DNA from: Litoditis marina
Taxonomy: Eukaryota > Nematoda > Chromadorea > Rhabditida > Rhabditidae
Length of the DNA stretch: 64,000 nt
NCBI GenBank assembly: GCA_964036275.1
Contig: OZ038433.1
Coordinates: forward strand, 41,201,336-41,265,335
Direction: 5' to 3'
A program made the translations under genes and the position numbers. The notes under the pieces were generated by a model. That model was not told the origin of the DNA. It worked only from the letters and a program-made list of their open reading frames with translations, and did not search any database. Positions within the stretch are counted from its first letter, which is position 1, and each line of letters begins with the position of its first letter. Below, in pieces: positions 23,320 to 35,780 of this stretch.

Positions 23320-26300
23320 ATGTTCTATCATCCATCTGATTTTCCGAAATCCTATGATGGTTAGTGGTTTGATTCAACAAAACTATATTCGAAATAAAAA
23401 AAACTGCCAAAATGTCAAAAAAAAACCATCAGAGTCGAGAGATACAATCGTGAGGTGCACGACCTAGGGTTGGCTTTATTGAGAAGTAAAACTAGTTAAT
23501 GATCACCGCAAGCCAAACTCCGTTTTTCCAATTCCGCAAACTCACCAATCGTGAACTTCAGACCTCCTAAGAGGCTTCACTACTTCGAGTGGGTTGTTCT
23601 GGATAGGTTTTGTTTTTCGCAATCTTATTGACCTCAGCACACTACTCATCAGTTTACACATCATTATCGCGAGAACTTGTTACAGAAAAGAAAAACAGCT
23701 GGTGAGTGTTATTTTGTGCTTCGTTTCCATCAAAGGACAATCTTTTTGAGAGAAATGTGGCAAACGCGTGTGCTATAGTCTTTTTCGTTCCTTCTGAGAC
23801 TAAAACAGTGAAATTAAAAACTGTCAATCCGACGCAATCACGTGAATGTTATTGGAAAAGTTGACCACTCCGGAACAGTATTTTGGACAAAGTTGACCAT
23901 AGCATAAGAGCACAGTAACTGGATAGTTCGAATGCGTACACTAGGAGTTCCTTGTGCTCGCTGTTCCTTGTGAAATTGGCCATCAAATGTACCGTGAAAT
24001 TTTACAGGAAGCTTTCCACGTGATCGTATTTGTGTTTCTTGGAAGTTTGATTGTGGCGTGTACGTCAAGTATCACTTTCGCAGTCGTCTCGCAGGCATTT
24101 GATCATACCAACAGTTTATTCGCCAGTATCACTGCGGTGAGTTCGTAGGTAGAATCATCCCAACCAGTAGTTTTCGACCTGCGTCTCTTCGATCATGCAC
24201 TATTTTATCGTCGGGATTTCAGATAGACACATTATTGCATACTGTAACTGATCATTACTGTTTCCCTGTAACTTTATACATTGTCATTCAGGTTATTGAT
24301 ATTTCGTCCTCTTACTACGGCGTACTTCTCATTTTTCTGATGGGATTCAACAGAGCTGTTGTAATCACGCTTTCGAAAGGATACAGAGACATTTTTCGCA
24401 GGTATTCTATGGTGAAATTCGAATAACGGAAGTTTCTGATGGGCATATATAACTCAGTCACAATGGGTATTATACACAAATGGGGTACATCACCAGACAC
24501 AAAAATTTTGAAGTTTTCCGAAAACATTACAAGTCAAAAAACCGCCTGGTAGTTTCGACCACATAATACTGTACTGTTCATGCGTGTGGAACAGACTATA
24601 TACCTGCTAGAATTTCAGTTGGATATTCAACCTGTCTTTATTCGTCACCGCCATTGTTGTGTTGATCTCTAGTCTAGTACTGTACATATATGCCGGGGGA
24701 GTTCGGACAGTCAACAAAAATGGGTCGAAAACTGATTACGTCGCCAACATGGAACTGGTCAACGTACGCAATTCACATTTTACATCGAAGCGAATTTGTG
24801 TCCTACTGAATTTGATGTTTCGAAATCGTGCAAATTCGTTGTGAAACCCAACAGAGAGAAGTAAAATCAGGGCTGAAGGTGTAGTGTTTTACTTCTAGGA
24901 ACAAGATGGAACAGAATGCTTAGATATCAATAATATGAAAACTATATTATAATGGACACGATAGTGAATAGTACAGAGTACGTTTCTCTAAAAACAAGCC
25001 CAAACCGTGTATGCTGCCCTATTCCACTGTGTTTGTAGTTTGCTCGCGGTACCAGAATTTGGAAACTTTGGCGTATATTGTCATATTGATATCGAACTGC
25101 TGGTGGTGTTCACCGTTTCTTGAACAAGTCTGTTAAGGTGATTAACTACACATTCCTATGCATCCCGGTGGTTTCGTCTCTTTTCTACATTCGCACCTTC
25201 TGGTACCTTCGAGCCCAACGACGAAACGCCATTGCTGACGTGACTCTAGAGATGATTAGTGCAGCCGAGAGGTCCACCCTACATACCGCCACTGTTATTG
25301 TGGGCATATATATTGTAGGTTATGGGCCTCTTAGCGCAATATTAGAAATTTAGAAAAAGTTCAGAACTCGATTTCGGATCACGAGATAAACTTGAAACTT
25401 GGAATCCCGTAATTTCCAACCTCTATAACTCCGACCTCGAACAACTGCTTACTCGAAGCTTTTGACTCGGTATACAACCACAGTAGGTTTCAAGCGATGG
25501 TACTGTAGGATGTTGTCAACGGCCGCAACAGTGCGCAACAGCAACACACTTCAATTCTCCCCCCCCCCCCCCCCCAGCTTACTGAAGGGAGGTCTGCAAC
25601 AGTTCTTACTTATAAAGTTCAAGCAGTCAAGCAAGATTTCGCAATCGAAAAAGACTTTTTCAGTTGGCATTAGTGATTGACGTGTTGATCCATCAACTTG
25701 GTGAAGGAAGTACACTGGAGGATGATCTAGAGGAAATACAGGTTTAGTTCTTTCATTCCTAACCCCAGGCTCTACAGTATCTACTCCTATAATAGCGTTG
25801 CTTGGTCTGTCTGTCTGGACGAAGCAAATCGTCCTTTCAGTTGAGAAACGGAGAAAAACTGTGCACTTTGTAGTTGAGTTTTTGGTGGAAATGCGTGAAA
25901 AAGTACGTGATTTTCTGGTTTCATTTTAGATTTTCATAAAACCGGCTGCTGCTACAACCGACATTGTGATGAGAACACGCTCTATGTTAAGGAGAACTTC
26001 CGCGCTCTATGTTAAGGAGAACTCCCGCGCTCTATGTTAAGGAGATCTCCCGCGCCCTATGTTAGGGGAACTCGCGCGCTCTATGTTAACGAGAGCTCCC
26101 GCGCCCTATGTTAAGGAGAACTTTCGCGCTCACTGTTAAGAAGAGCTCCCGCGCTCTATGTTAAGGAGAACTCTCGCGCTGTATATTAAAGAGGACTCCC
26201 GAGCTCGAGGACTATTCAAGGACGAAATGAAAATAAAAAAAAACTTCTCGACGCGCCCTATGTTAGGGGAATTCCCGCGTTATATGCTAAAGAGAACTTT

Positions 26301-28202
26301 CGCTCTCAATGTTACGGAAAACTCCCGCGCTCTATGTTAAGAAGAGCTCCCGCGCTCTATGTTAAGGAGAGCTCCCGCGCTCACTGTTAAGAAGAGCTCC
26401 CGCGCTCTATGTTAAGAAGAGCTCCCGCGCTCTATGTTAAGGAGAACTCTCGCGCTGTATATTAAAGAGGACTCCCGAGCTCGAGGACTATTCAAGGACG
26501 AAATGAAAATAAAAAAAAACTTCTCGACGCGCCCTATGTTAGGGGAATTCCCGCGTTATATGCTAAAGAGAACTTTCGCTCTCAATGTTACGGAAAACTC
26601 CCGCGCTCTATGTTAAGAAGAGCTCCCGCGCTCTATGTTAAGGAGAGCTCCCGCGCTCACTGTTAAGAAGAGCTCCCGCGCTCTATGTTAAGAAGAGCTC
26701 CCGCGCTCTATGTTAAGGAGAACTCTCGCGCTGTATATTAAAGAGGACTCCCGAGCTCGAGGACTATTCAAGGACGAAATGAAAATAAAAAAAAACTTCT
26801 CGACGCGCCCTATGTTAGGGGAATTCCCGCGTTATATGCTAAAGAGAACTTTCGCTCTCAATGTTACGGAAAACTACAGCGCTCTATGTTAAGGAGAACT
26901 ACCGCGCTCTGCGTTAAGGAGAACTCCCGCGTTATATGCTAAGGAGAACTTTCGCTCTCAATGTTGAGGAAAACTACCGCGCTCTATGTTAAGGAGAACT
27001 AACGCGCTGTGTATTAAAGAGGACTCTCGCGCTGTGTATTAAAGAGGACTCCCGAGCTCGAGGACTTTTCAAAGACGAAAAGAAAATAATATAAAACTTC
27101 TCGACGCAACCACCGACCTAGACTCATCAAGGGAGGGACCCGGGCGTTAGCCCGGGGTACCTTCCTTGTGGTCACAACTATTGCAGTCCTTTTACCGAGA
27201 ATCTTATCGACACAAGCATTTTGGAATAGAACTTAGATCCCAGTTACAAAAAGTGTTCGTAGAATACTACAGTATGTGTTCACAGCATATGTGTTCTGCA
27301 AGGGTTTCGGAACATTTGTACTCTTGTACCCCCCCCCCCCCCATGAGTGAGAGGTCATTTTCTCATTGAAATGGGGATGAAAGTAAAACGTCCTCGATAT
27401 CTCCGTGGAAGTTATTTTACCTAGGTGAGATTCTCAATTCGTTGCAGATCTGGTCATCTCAGCTGCTGCAATTGGCTGTACCGATAAGTCTGATTTGCTT
27501 CAGCGCCGAGGTCAGTTTTAAGAGTCCGTTTGTACATGAGTTTGCTTTTTTTCAAACTCGTACGGCGTATGCCTCAGTCGCCCAGCTTGTTGTTTTATCT
27601 GGTTGGTTTCCAAGTAGTAAATTCGTGAAGTACGATGTTCGTGTGAGGACAGCTTACCACTGAAACAACGTGTTTTACCCTTGCTGTGTGTTCAGTCTGT
27701 TTCGCTTAGCCAGGCGCCAAATTTGGGAATATTCTCTCAATTACATGAAATTAGAGACTTCGCTCATTTAATGATCAGCAATGATTAACTGACTAATTGA
27801 ACGACGTCTCAACTCACTCCCTCAGGTAAACAAACTAATGAAAAACACACGCGCCTAAATTGTTTACTGATTTTCATAATTGTTGCTCATAGCTAATATT
27901 AAATTACGGTAACTGATTATTGTCAGTCCCATGACAGTGACAGAGAGGGTGTGTAGATCAAAGATGAGGTGGTTGTAGATCAACGATACGCAGATGTGCT
28001 GCCCGCTCGCTCAGTCTTGCCCTCTACCGTAAGACAATACGCTGTCTACAACGGTTAGATGGTAAACGGAACCGAGCTTATCTTTCAGACTCGTCGTTGC
28101 TGCGGGGTCGGTCCCCGGCGATGTCTTCAGCATTGGTTTCCTCACCTGTGCAAACCAACTCCACCCTCAACTATCCATATAACCACGATGGCAGCACACT
28201 GA
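23320..28202 (+). CDS. Seven-transmembrane chemoreceptor-like protein A, 331 aa
   Basis: Nine exons: 23320-23359, 23562-23701, 24008-24136, 24292-24401, 24619-24763, 25138-25314, 25664-25741, 27448-27510, 28089-28202. They sum to 996 nt and all phases agree. The start MFYHPSDFP matches the two paralogues (MFFHPSDLP, MFFRPSDFP). Exons map closely to helices: TM1 (FVFRNLIDLSTLLISLHIII), TM2 (AFHVIVFVFLGSLIVAC), TM3 (SYYGVLLIFLMGFNRA), TM4 (FVTAIVVLISSLVLYIY), TM5 with a basic third loop (RTFWYLRAQRR), TM6 (ALVIDVLIH), TM7 (IWSSQLLQLAVPISLIC), then a TRRCC tail. It is a plausible sensory-neuron GPCR. I could not assign a named class; the layout recalls the Srg superfamily. The exon 6 acceptor is a weak AAG. 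A 1.1-kb minisatellite occupies intron 7. Confidence 0.83.
25976..27107. repeat. 25-bp minisatellite with 276-bp higher-order repeat
   Basis: The basic unit is CGCGCTCTATGTTAAGGAGA plus ACTCC, with variants. A block of about eleven variant units, including an AAATGAAAATAAAAAAAAAC segment, is repeated nearly identically three times at 276-bp spacing (open frames restart at 26158, 26434 and 26710). It lies wholly in intron 7 of chemoreceptor A. Confidence 0.92.
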
Positions 28203-28476
28203 GAGTTACATTGAATTTCAACTTGTTTGTGGCAGTTACAGTTCTTGTATACGTTGAACCGAATGTTTTTCTCATTTGCATGGTGGTTGATTTCTTCAGA
28301 AAACTTGTGCTTTATGGTTCATTTGTTGCTTGTATGTTTGGTTGTCACCATAAGGTGAGTAGGAGAAAGATGGTGAGACATCTACCGATGAGTGCTGCTC
28401 ACCGGCGTATTCCTAAAATCGGCTGACCATGACATGACATATACAGGAACGACCTGCTCATTTGTTGATGTTTGGC

Positions 28477-28711
28477 CAATCGCGCGCAGCGCGAAGCGCT
28501 GTGCGAGATTTGTCTTTGGTCCGGCTAATGCGCGCTTTCATTTTTTTAGTTCACTCTCAAAAAGGTCCAATTTTGCAAATCAAAACTTTTTATGATTTTC
28601 TGATTGTCTATGGCACATTTACAAGCTATGTTCGAAATTTGAACGAAATTGATTGAGTTTGAGCCGAGTTATGACGTTATGCGCTTCATGCAGACCGCCA
28701 ACTTCCGTCGT

Positions 28712-28786
<75 letters not shown>

Positions 28787-29570
28787 GGTGCGCACTCCTG
28801 GGATATTTTTATGTGTGAACCGATTTGACTGAAAATTTGGGACACGATAGATACCCCACTCAAACTTTGGGGGCGCAAACTTTTTTTCGAAAAAAATTAT
28901 TTTTCATCAAGTTATAGGTCTTTGAAAATGTCTCTGCGTCTCTTCATTTCGTGCACTCTCTCGCCCTCCCTGTCGGGGTAAATTAAATTGCGTTATAACT
29001 CAGCTCAGTTCTAACCAATTCAAGTAAAATTCGAAGTATGATACCACGACATGAACTGACATCGATTTAGATGTAAGTCTTCTACTGATGACGTCATCGA
29101 GGATTCTGGAGCTCGGATGACGTCATTTTTGAAAAGTGCAAAGCTGACGTCACATATATTTTCAAATGATGGTAATATCTTAGAAAGGGTCAATTACCGG
29201 TGAAACTCCATCAAAGAGTAACGTATTCCGGGATTCTGGAGACCAGATGACGTCATTTTTGAAAAGTGCAAAGTTGACGTCACATATATTTTCAAATGCT
29301 GAAAATATCTTAAAAATGGTATATTAACGATAAAACTTTATCTAAATATGACTTATTCTGGAATTCAGAAGGCCAGATGACGTCAACTTTTAAAAAAATT
29401 GACGTGAAATATGTTTTCGAATGCTGAAAGTTTCTTAAAAATGGTCAATTCACGTATAAACTTCATTCAAATATGACGTATTCTGGGACTCTGAAGGACA
29501 GATAAAGTAAGTTTTCAGAACTGCAATGTTGAGGTCATATTTTTTTTCGAATGATGGTAATACTTGACAA
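28477..29570 (-). repeat. Composite dispersed repeat, right copy (inverted)
   Basis: It holds, in reverse orientation, the same parts as 1-1190: the GC-rich hairpin (CGCGCAGCGCGAAGCGCTGT), the (TG)n tract at 28716-28786, the linker with TGTCTCTGCGTCTC, then about four degenerating 130-bp units starting near 29100, 29230, 29355 and 29488. It lies about 280 bp downstream of chemoreceptor A. Confidence 0.85.
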
Positions 29571-29647
29571 GTGGTTCATTAAGAAAACAATTTTATCTGC
29601 ACCGTACAGATCAAACCACATACCTACGGCATGTGTACAAAAAAAGA

Positions 29648-30184
29648 AAAATTCATGAAAAAGTGGGGGCCCAACGAATGTGAGATTTGTCTTCTGCTGT
29701 GCGCCCCTTAGACAACTACTCTCAAATGGAGCAGTTACTGCTACAAAAACCGGAAAATACTTATATACTCAAGTATAACTGTTCATTACAAATATACAAA
29801 AGTCGTAAAATATTTTCTCAAACCTGTAAACTAGAATCTACAAATCACAGATGTTAACTCAACGTACTCAATTATAGAGTTCCTGGTTTTGTGCACAATG
29901 GTTGGCATTTTTTGTCATTACTTCAACTCTAGGTGCTATAACGTTTGTCATTTTATTCAACAGTTGTTCGCTCTTTCGCAGCTGTGACTTGTAGATTCTA
30001 GTTTACAGGTTTGAGAAAATATTTTACGACTTTTGTATGTTTGTAATGAACAGTTATACTTGAGTATATAAGTATTTTCCGGTTTTTGTAGCAGTAACTG
30101 CTCCATTTGAGAGTAGTTGTCTAAGGGGCGCACAGCAGAAGACAAATCTCACATTCGTTGGGCCCCCACTTTTTCATGAATTTT
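29648..30184. mobile_element. Long inverted-repeat element, 203-bp arms
   Basis: The arms 29648-29850 and 29982-30184 are almost identical inverted copies beginning AAATTCATGAAAAAGTGGGG. The spacer is about 130 bp. There is no coding sequence, and the transcript would form a long hairpin. No convincing target duplication was found, so the transposon class is open. Confidence 0.82.
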
Positions 30185-31225
30185 AGATGACTTTGCAGAC
30201 TGTATGTTGTATACGGTTGCATTCCCGTTCAAATTATCGTACGAGCTACTTGTATTTGTATTGACGTTTGAGTATGAACCTATTTATTTGAACAAAAAAT
30301 ATTTGTATTACCAGGACGTTTTGTTTTTGCTACGGACGGAGTAGCCAAAAAAACCCTTTTTTTCAAAACAATATGATATTATCAAAAAGGGTTACGCAAC
30401 AGTCTTGAATAGTGAATGAATGAACACCCAGACCATTCAGCACATGACAACGAAATGTGGTAGTCTTCTTCCATTGCATTATTTTATTATTTGCTGGAAT
30501 CTTGCATGTGAAACTCCACACATCTTCCAGGTTCTCTTAACATTCGTTAAATGTTTTTGTGTTTATTTGTTAATGTTATTCGTATCCTTTTGCGCCGAAG
30601 TTAAGCGAAGGAACCAAATCCGGCCAAAACTTGCTCCATCTAGCTAACGGTGAGTAGCCGCGCAGCTCACTCAACATGGAGCGCGTGCCGTATATTGTTA
30701 GTCAATTGCACAGGCACGTGCAACGTGTTGAACACAGCAAAACTCATAAACGTGCAATTAGAAACTACACGATGTATCAACTTTACGTGACTATTTAACT
30801 TTTTCCTACTCCATAATGGTTGAAGTTAACATGGGCAGGACTAAGCTTTTCTCGAGCTCTCGCTTGACGTAAACATTATTTTCTTCTGAACTTCAATCAT
30901 TAGTCGCGCAGCTCACTCAACATTTACACCAGGAAACTTGGATATTTTTATCTGAGAATGAAGGACACTATATGTCCTGCTAATTTACAATACAAACCTT
31001 ACTTCCGTAGTTCTACAATCAAATTACGTTGCGTTAGACAAATAATTTTGAAACGACATTCAAACTGATTAAATGCAACTGTATAATTTAATCTCGCGGG
31101 ACTCTGATCGTTCATCAGCAATCACCGTTCGAATTAACTTCCTCATAATGGACTCCTAACAAAACGTCTGTGTTTCTACATGAAACGCAATTCAACGCAC
31201 AACTGGCACTAGACAGAGAGAAGAA
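30185..31225. other. Upstream region of chemoreceptor B
   Basis: It contains one copy of the 120-bp dispersed repeat (30691-30796) and otherwise AT-rich DNA. No exon is supported. Confidence 0.4.
30691..30796 (-). repeat. 120-bp CACGTGACTGTGC dispersed repeat, copy 2 (divergent)
   Basis: It shares GTCAATTGCACAGGCACGTG, AACACAGCAAAACTC and CTTTACGTGA with the other copies, at lower identity. Confidence 0.6.
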
Positions 31226-34200
31226 ATGTTTTTCCATCCCTCGGACTTACCGGAGCATTTCGGTAAGTTCACAGAGTCTTTGAATGAAAGAGGGGAGTTT
31301 TCCGTGTTGTATCTCAGAAACGGAAGCCCGATTAAAAAAAACAATTCCACTCCACAATAGTGAACAAAGTTCTAGCTGTCCTAGTTTAAAAACGCTGGGT
31401 CATTATCTGAGCTCTCTAGATCCTACATCGGATTTCTACCGTTTTCGGCTAATTATATATTTTTATAATGCTGTAAACTGTGCCTTTAAATTAGTAGATT
31501 CGATCTATCTAGATTCTACATCGGATTTCTACCGTTTTCGGCTAATTTTATATTTTTATAATGCTTTAAATTGTGCCTTTAAATTAGTAGATTCGATTCC
31601 GCCAGGCTTCGCGCTAAGTTCTGAGGTTGTATTCATTCTCACGTAAAAGTTACAGTATGCATGCGCTTCTTTGTGTTGATATATATATATTTTTTTAATT
31701 TCTTTTTTTTTCTGAATTGCTCAAAATGTAGTTTTTATTTTTCAGACCCAACAGAATCGAGTTTGATTCATCCGAGAAGTCTACGCTTCTGGATTTTCTT
31801 CGCGCTTCGAAATATTTTAGAGTTCACATGTCTCCTTATTTGCGCTCATATAATCGTCTCCAGACTTTCCTACAAGAAAGAGAAAAATTTGGTAGGTCGA
31901 GCACTCTTTTGTTGTGACATAGTGCAATTTGCAATTGCAATGTTGTTGTGCAATTTGAGCGGTAGTATGATTCAAAATTACCGCCGACGGCTGGAAATGA
32001 TTGTGACCATTTCCCGATACTCTGAATTTCCCGAAAAAATCTCGTTTTGTTCTGATAGATATGTAACTTTAATTGCATAGTTTTCTACGTTCAGGAAGCG
32101 TTCCACGTGATCATATTCGTGTTTCTCGGTAGTTTGATAGTGGCATGTGCTTCATCCATTTCGTTTTCCATCATATCGGAGGGGTTCGCGTATCATTTCG
32201 ACGTCTTCGCTAGTACCACCGCGGTAGGCTCAGAGGTCGCATCCAGGAGTATCCCGATTGTCATATCCTAAAATAACTTAGTTCAAATTTACGCTGTTTG
32301 TCTGCGCTCACCTCAACAGAGATACAAATCTCGTGAAATAGGCGAGATACGCACATGGGGTGGGAGACATATCAACATACCTACAGAGATTTTCGAGTGT
32401 ATGTAAGCAAAAAACTCTCAGCTTGAGTTTAGCTGAATATACATCATATGGACAAGGGTAAAAAAAATCCCAGTTTGGCACCTTCAATCGAGACAAGTAA
32501 TGAACTGGTCATTTGCAGTAGTGCGAATGTTCTAAGCACATAACTACTTTTTGAAGGTGGTCGAGATGGCTTGTTCATTCTACGGCATTTTTCTGGATTT
32601 TATGATTGGACTGAATCGAGCCGCGGTTTTCACACTTCCCGAGCGACACAAAAAAGCATTTAACAGGTTCGACAATCGTTCCTGTATCACAAAGCTCATT
32701 AAAAATACGTAAATACAAAAGCAGTCAGGTTGATGAAAAATGAGATTAAGAAGAACCGAGGTTCACCTTAGAATTTGCCCTAAATGTTCAAAAAATGGAA
32801 GAAGTTATACAACTAATACAATTCAAAGTACATATCTGACACATTTCAATTGCAGCTGGCTGGTGTATTTGTTCATCTTCGTTATGGCGATCCTTGTCAC
32901 AGTAGGCAGCGTGGTACTGTACAAAGAGGCAGAAGGTTACAGGTAGGGTTTTTGAGTGTTATTAGGGTAGCTAGTAGGGTTGTTAATCGAGTTGAAAATT
33001 TCGAGTTTTTCGAGTTTCGAGTTTTTCGAGTTTCAGAAAATTCGAGGTTTTCGAGTTTCGAGTTTTTCGAGTTTCCGAAAATTCGAGTTTTTCGAGTTTT
33101 CGAAATTTCGAGTTTTTCGAGTTTCGAGTTGAACTCGAAACTCGAAATTTCGAGTTTATTTCGAGTTTTTCGAGTTCGAGTTTATTTTTTAACAACCCTA
33201 GTAGCTAGAGTTGTAAAAATGGTAACCAAAAGCAACATTTGTGAGTGAGAAATAAATGAGAGAGGAACAAAAGAATAGAGAATGAGAGAAAATAAAAAAT
33301 TACGGTGCGCACTTTTCAAAGCAAGCCCATGAGGTGTATGTTTTCCTATACCGCTATCTTTTGTGTTTGTATTTTGAGCCTGTTGCTTTTCCGTGAACAT
33401 ATACCGTGAATCGAGATCAAACTACAGCAAAGATTGTTCAAGTTATAATTGTTTAGAAACCCCAGTTGCAGGTCACTCGACGAGCACGGGACCAAGGCAG
33501 ATTATGTGGTCAACATGAGACTTGTGAACGTAAGAAACAACTATCTTACTTCAAACTAATGACTTCTAAAACTTCCATACTCGATTTATGTAGAGCATTG
33601 CACATGAATTAGAACACAACTTTCTCAACTGAGAAGGAAAAATGATCATCTCCGAGGCAGCAAGAACTGCTAACTCGTTTTTAAGTGAATATGAGTCTTT
33701 CAACCACTTTTGTGCCAAAATCGAGATTAGAAACCCTGTGCCCTGAGGTATCGTCATTTGAATCGGAATCAGTGTAGATAGTATTTCAGACGGTGAACTT
33801 CATCTTTCTGTCCGCTCCGCTGGTGACGGTTTTTTTCTATCTGCGTACCTTCTGGTTCCTCCGTGCACAACGACGAAGGGCAGTCGCCGACGTGACGCTG
33901 AAAATGATAAACAGCGCTGAGCGATCGACCCTTTACACGGCCACCGTTATTGTCGCCATCTACATTGTGAGTTGGTGAAATAGACCACTGGTCGTACTTT
34001 GTAAGGAAGTTGTACATTCCTTCTCTCTCATATTGTTCGTTTGTTCCTACTGATGAACAACAGAGTTTTACGCTATAGTCAAGGATATATCTTTATAGTG
34101 GTCGCCAACGGAAAAGCGGGAGGATACTGTATGTCTTACATTCTGCTGTATACGCACACATATCTTCGATTTCAAAGTTTCTCGGTTATATGCACGAAAA

Positions 34201-35257
34201 GCGCAGTGGTTAGCGCTCTGCTACGAATATTTTGCTCGCAGGTTCAATTCCGGCGAGAGACTGAAGTTTATATGTTTGGCACCCATCTTATAGAGCACTA
34301 TCGAGATCAGAGAAATAGGATGATTAGTTCAAACATGAAAATATAAATATAACGAATGAACAATGATTTATAGTGTCACCAACAAATTAGATCGACTTTT
34401 TGTTTTCTTTGCAGACTGCACTGGTAATCGATGTAATGATTCACACAGCTGGACTTCACAGTACTAGATTGGAGCTGGAACTGGAGAAAGTACAGGTTGG
34501 GCTGCGTACAAACTTTGCACGTGGATGCGTTATTTTTTGTCATATCTTACAAGTCATACGCATTGTTAGACTACTATCTTTCTCAAAGAGTGAAAACGGC
34601 ACAGTTATCACGTACAAATTTGTAAGGTTTTTTGTTTGATCTTGCGTTCAAGCAAAAATAAACTGGTTTTAGTGCTGCTTCTGAAGACCGAACTTCAACT
34701 GAAATTCGGTCACCACTGATCGGACGATCATCAATCATCATGTTGTATTGTGTTTGTCCGAATTCCGAGCCATTTTTCTTCAAGTTTGTCGCAATTACAG
34801 ATTTGGTCATCCCAACTGCTACAATTGGCTCTCCCGTTCAGTCTACTGTTCTTCAGTCAAGATGTAGGTTCTAGCTTTGTTGAACTCTTAAAGATACAAA
34901 TGCATATTTGTATGTAGAAAAAGAGAAAGGAGAAAGAAGGAGGAAATAGAGAGAGATACACCAGACTTTCTGTTTGTGGGTAATTGAATGAGCAAACTAC
35001 AGCTTGAAAAACACAAACAACCTGAAATTCCAACCCTCTTCTCTTTATCAAATTAGTACTCAGATAGTATTTTTTACCTCTGTCTCAGTGACGTGATAGA
35101 TCTTCAGATATGAACGTCGTTATGTTTTCAGACGCGTCGTTGCTGTGCCGTTGTTCCTCGCAAGATTCTCAGCAGATATTTCCCCCAGTTCATTCAACCC
35201 CCCAAACTGTACACTGTCAACACATTGACCATTGTTGGACCGACCACCCGATGGTAA
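31226..35257 (+). CDS. Seven-transmembrane chemoreceptor-like protein B, 337 aa
   Basis: Ten exons: 31226-31262, 31746-31891, 32095-32223, 32557-32666, 32856-32942, 33472-33529, 33790-33966, 34415-34495, 34801-34863, 35132-35257. The sum is 1014 nt and all phases agree. It is a paralogue of A with the same exon-to-helix layout: HPRSLRFWIFFALRNILEF (TM1), AFHVIIFVFLGSLIVAC (TM2), SFYGIFLDFMIGLNRA (TM3), YLFIFVMAILVTVGSVV (TM4), IFLSAPLVTVFFYLRTFWFL (TM5), ALVIDVMIH (TM6), WSSQLLQLALPFSLLF (TM7), tail TRRCCAVVPRK. It differs from A by one extra intron (32943-33471) after TM4, and that intron contains a hAT-like element. The exon 4 acceptor (TTGAAG) is weak. A SINE-like repeat lies in the TM5-TM6 intron. 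Ligand and class are unknown. Confidence 0.85.
31411..31594. repeat. 93-bp tandem duplication in intron 1 of receptor B
   Basis: CTACATCGGATTTCTACCG begins at 31423 and again at 31516, with near-identical following sequence to TTAAATTAGTAGATTCGAT. Confidence 0.88.
32975..33200. mobile_element. hAT-like element C with TTTCGAG-array interior
   Basis: The termini TAGGGTTGTTAATC and TTAACAACCCTA are the same as element A, and GTAGCTAG flanks both sides (32967-32974, 33201-33208) as an 8-bp target duplication. The interior is made of TTTCGAG/CTCGAAA heptamers rather than CAATTC. It lies in an intron of chemoreceptor B. Confidence 0.9.
34101..34285 (+). mobile_element. tRNA-derived SINE-like repeat, copy 2
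   Basis: It is collinear with 20967-21162: head GCCAACGGAAAAGCGGGAGG, A box AAGCGCAGTGGTTAGCGC, B box GGTTCAATTCC, tail TTTGGCAC. It sits in the TM5-TM6 intron of chemoreceptor B. Confidence 0.65.
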
Positions 35258-35330
35258 AGGGGGATGCACACCTTTAAAGAAAACCCGGTAACAAACTTCA
35301 ATTCTGAGAAAGCTATACTAGAAGTAAACT

Positions 35331-35450
35331 GAATAGTGACGTAAAGTTGGCTTTCTAATGAGGAATCTTTTACTTTGTGATTGCACGTTTCTGAGTTCTG
35401 CTGTGTTTAACATGTTTCACGTGACTGTGCGATTGACTGACAGTATAATG
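35331..35450 (+). repeat. 120-bp CACGTGACTGTGC dispersed repeat, copy 3
   Basis: Full-length copy 74 bp downstream of the chemoreceptor B stop codon. Together with copy 4 in the opposite orientation it could form a hairpin. Confidence 0.75.
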
Positions 35451-35662
35451 CATCGTATTTGGAATTAAACGTGAGACAAAAGAGATCTGCACATCAACGT
35501 TACACACTCCATGCGAATAGTCACGTGAAATCTGCTACCTACCTTCAAAGTAGTGGCATAACCTCAAACTGATACCCTTGTTCAAGCTTGTTTCCGAGCC
35601 CCGGTACATCGAATAACACTTTGACAGAGTGTGGGGAGTTCGAGGACATAGACATAGAGAGG

Positions 35663-35780
35663 ACTATACTGTCAGTCAATCGCACAGTCACGTGAAACAT
35701 GTTAAACACAGCAGAACTCGGAACGTGAAACGACCAAGGCACAATTCCTCCCTAGAATGCTAAATTTACGTGAAAATTCG
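35663..35780 (-). repeat. 120-bp CACGTGACTGTGC dispersed repeat, copy 4
   Basis: Inverted relative to copy 3, about 210 bp away. It retains CTATACTGTCAGTCAATCG and CACAGTCACGTGAAACATG. Confidence 0.75.

Noticed and set aside
26158..26892. Three near-identical 60-codon open frames
   Set aside because: They are the 276-bp higher-order minisatellite read in frame, inside a receptor intron.
25976..27107. CRISPR-like spaced repeats
   Set aside because: Eukaryotic DNA, no unique spacers, no cas genes; units are contiguous minisatellite variants.
33182..33400. Short frames around the TTTCGAG array in a receptor B intron
   Set aside because: Produced by the heptamer array and flanking intron; no splice support.
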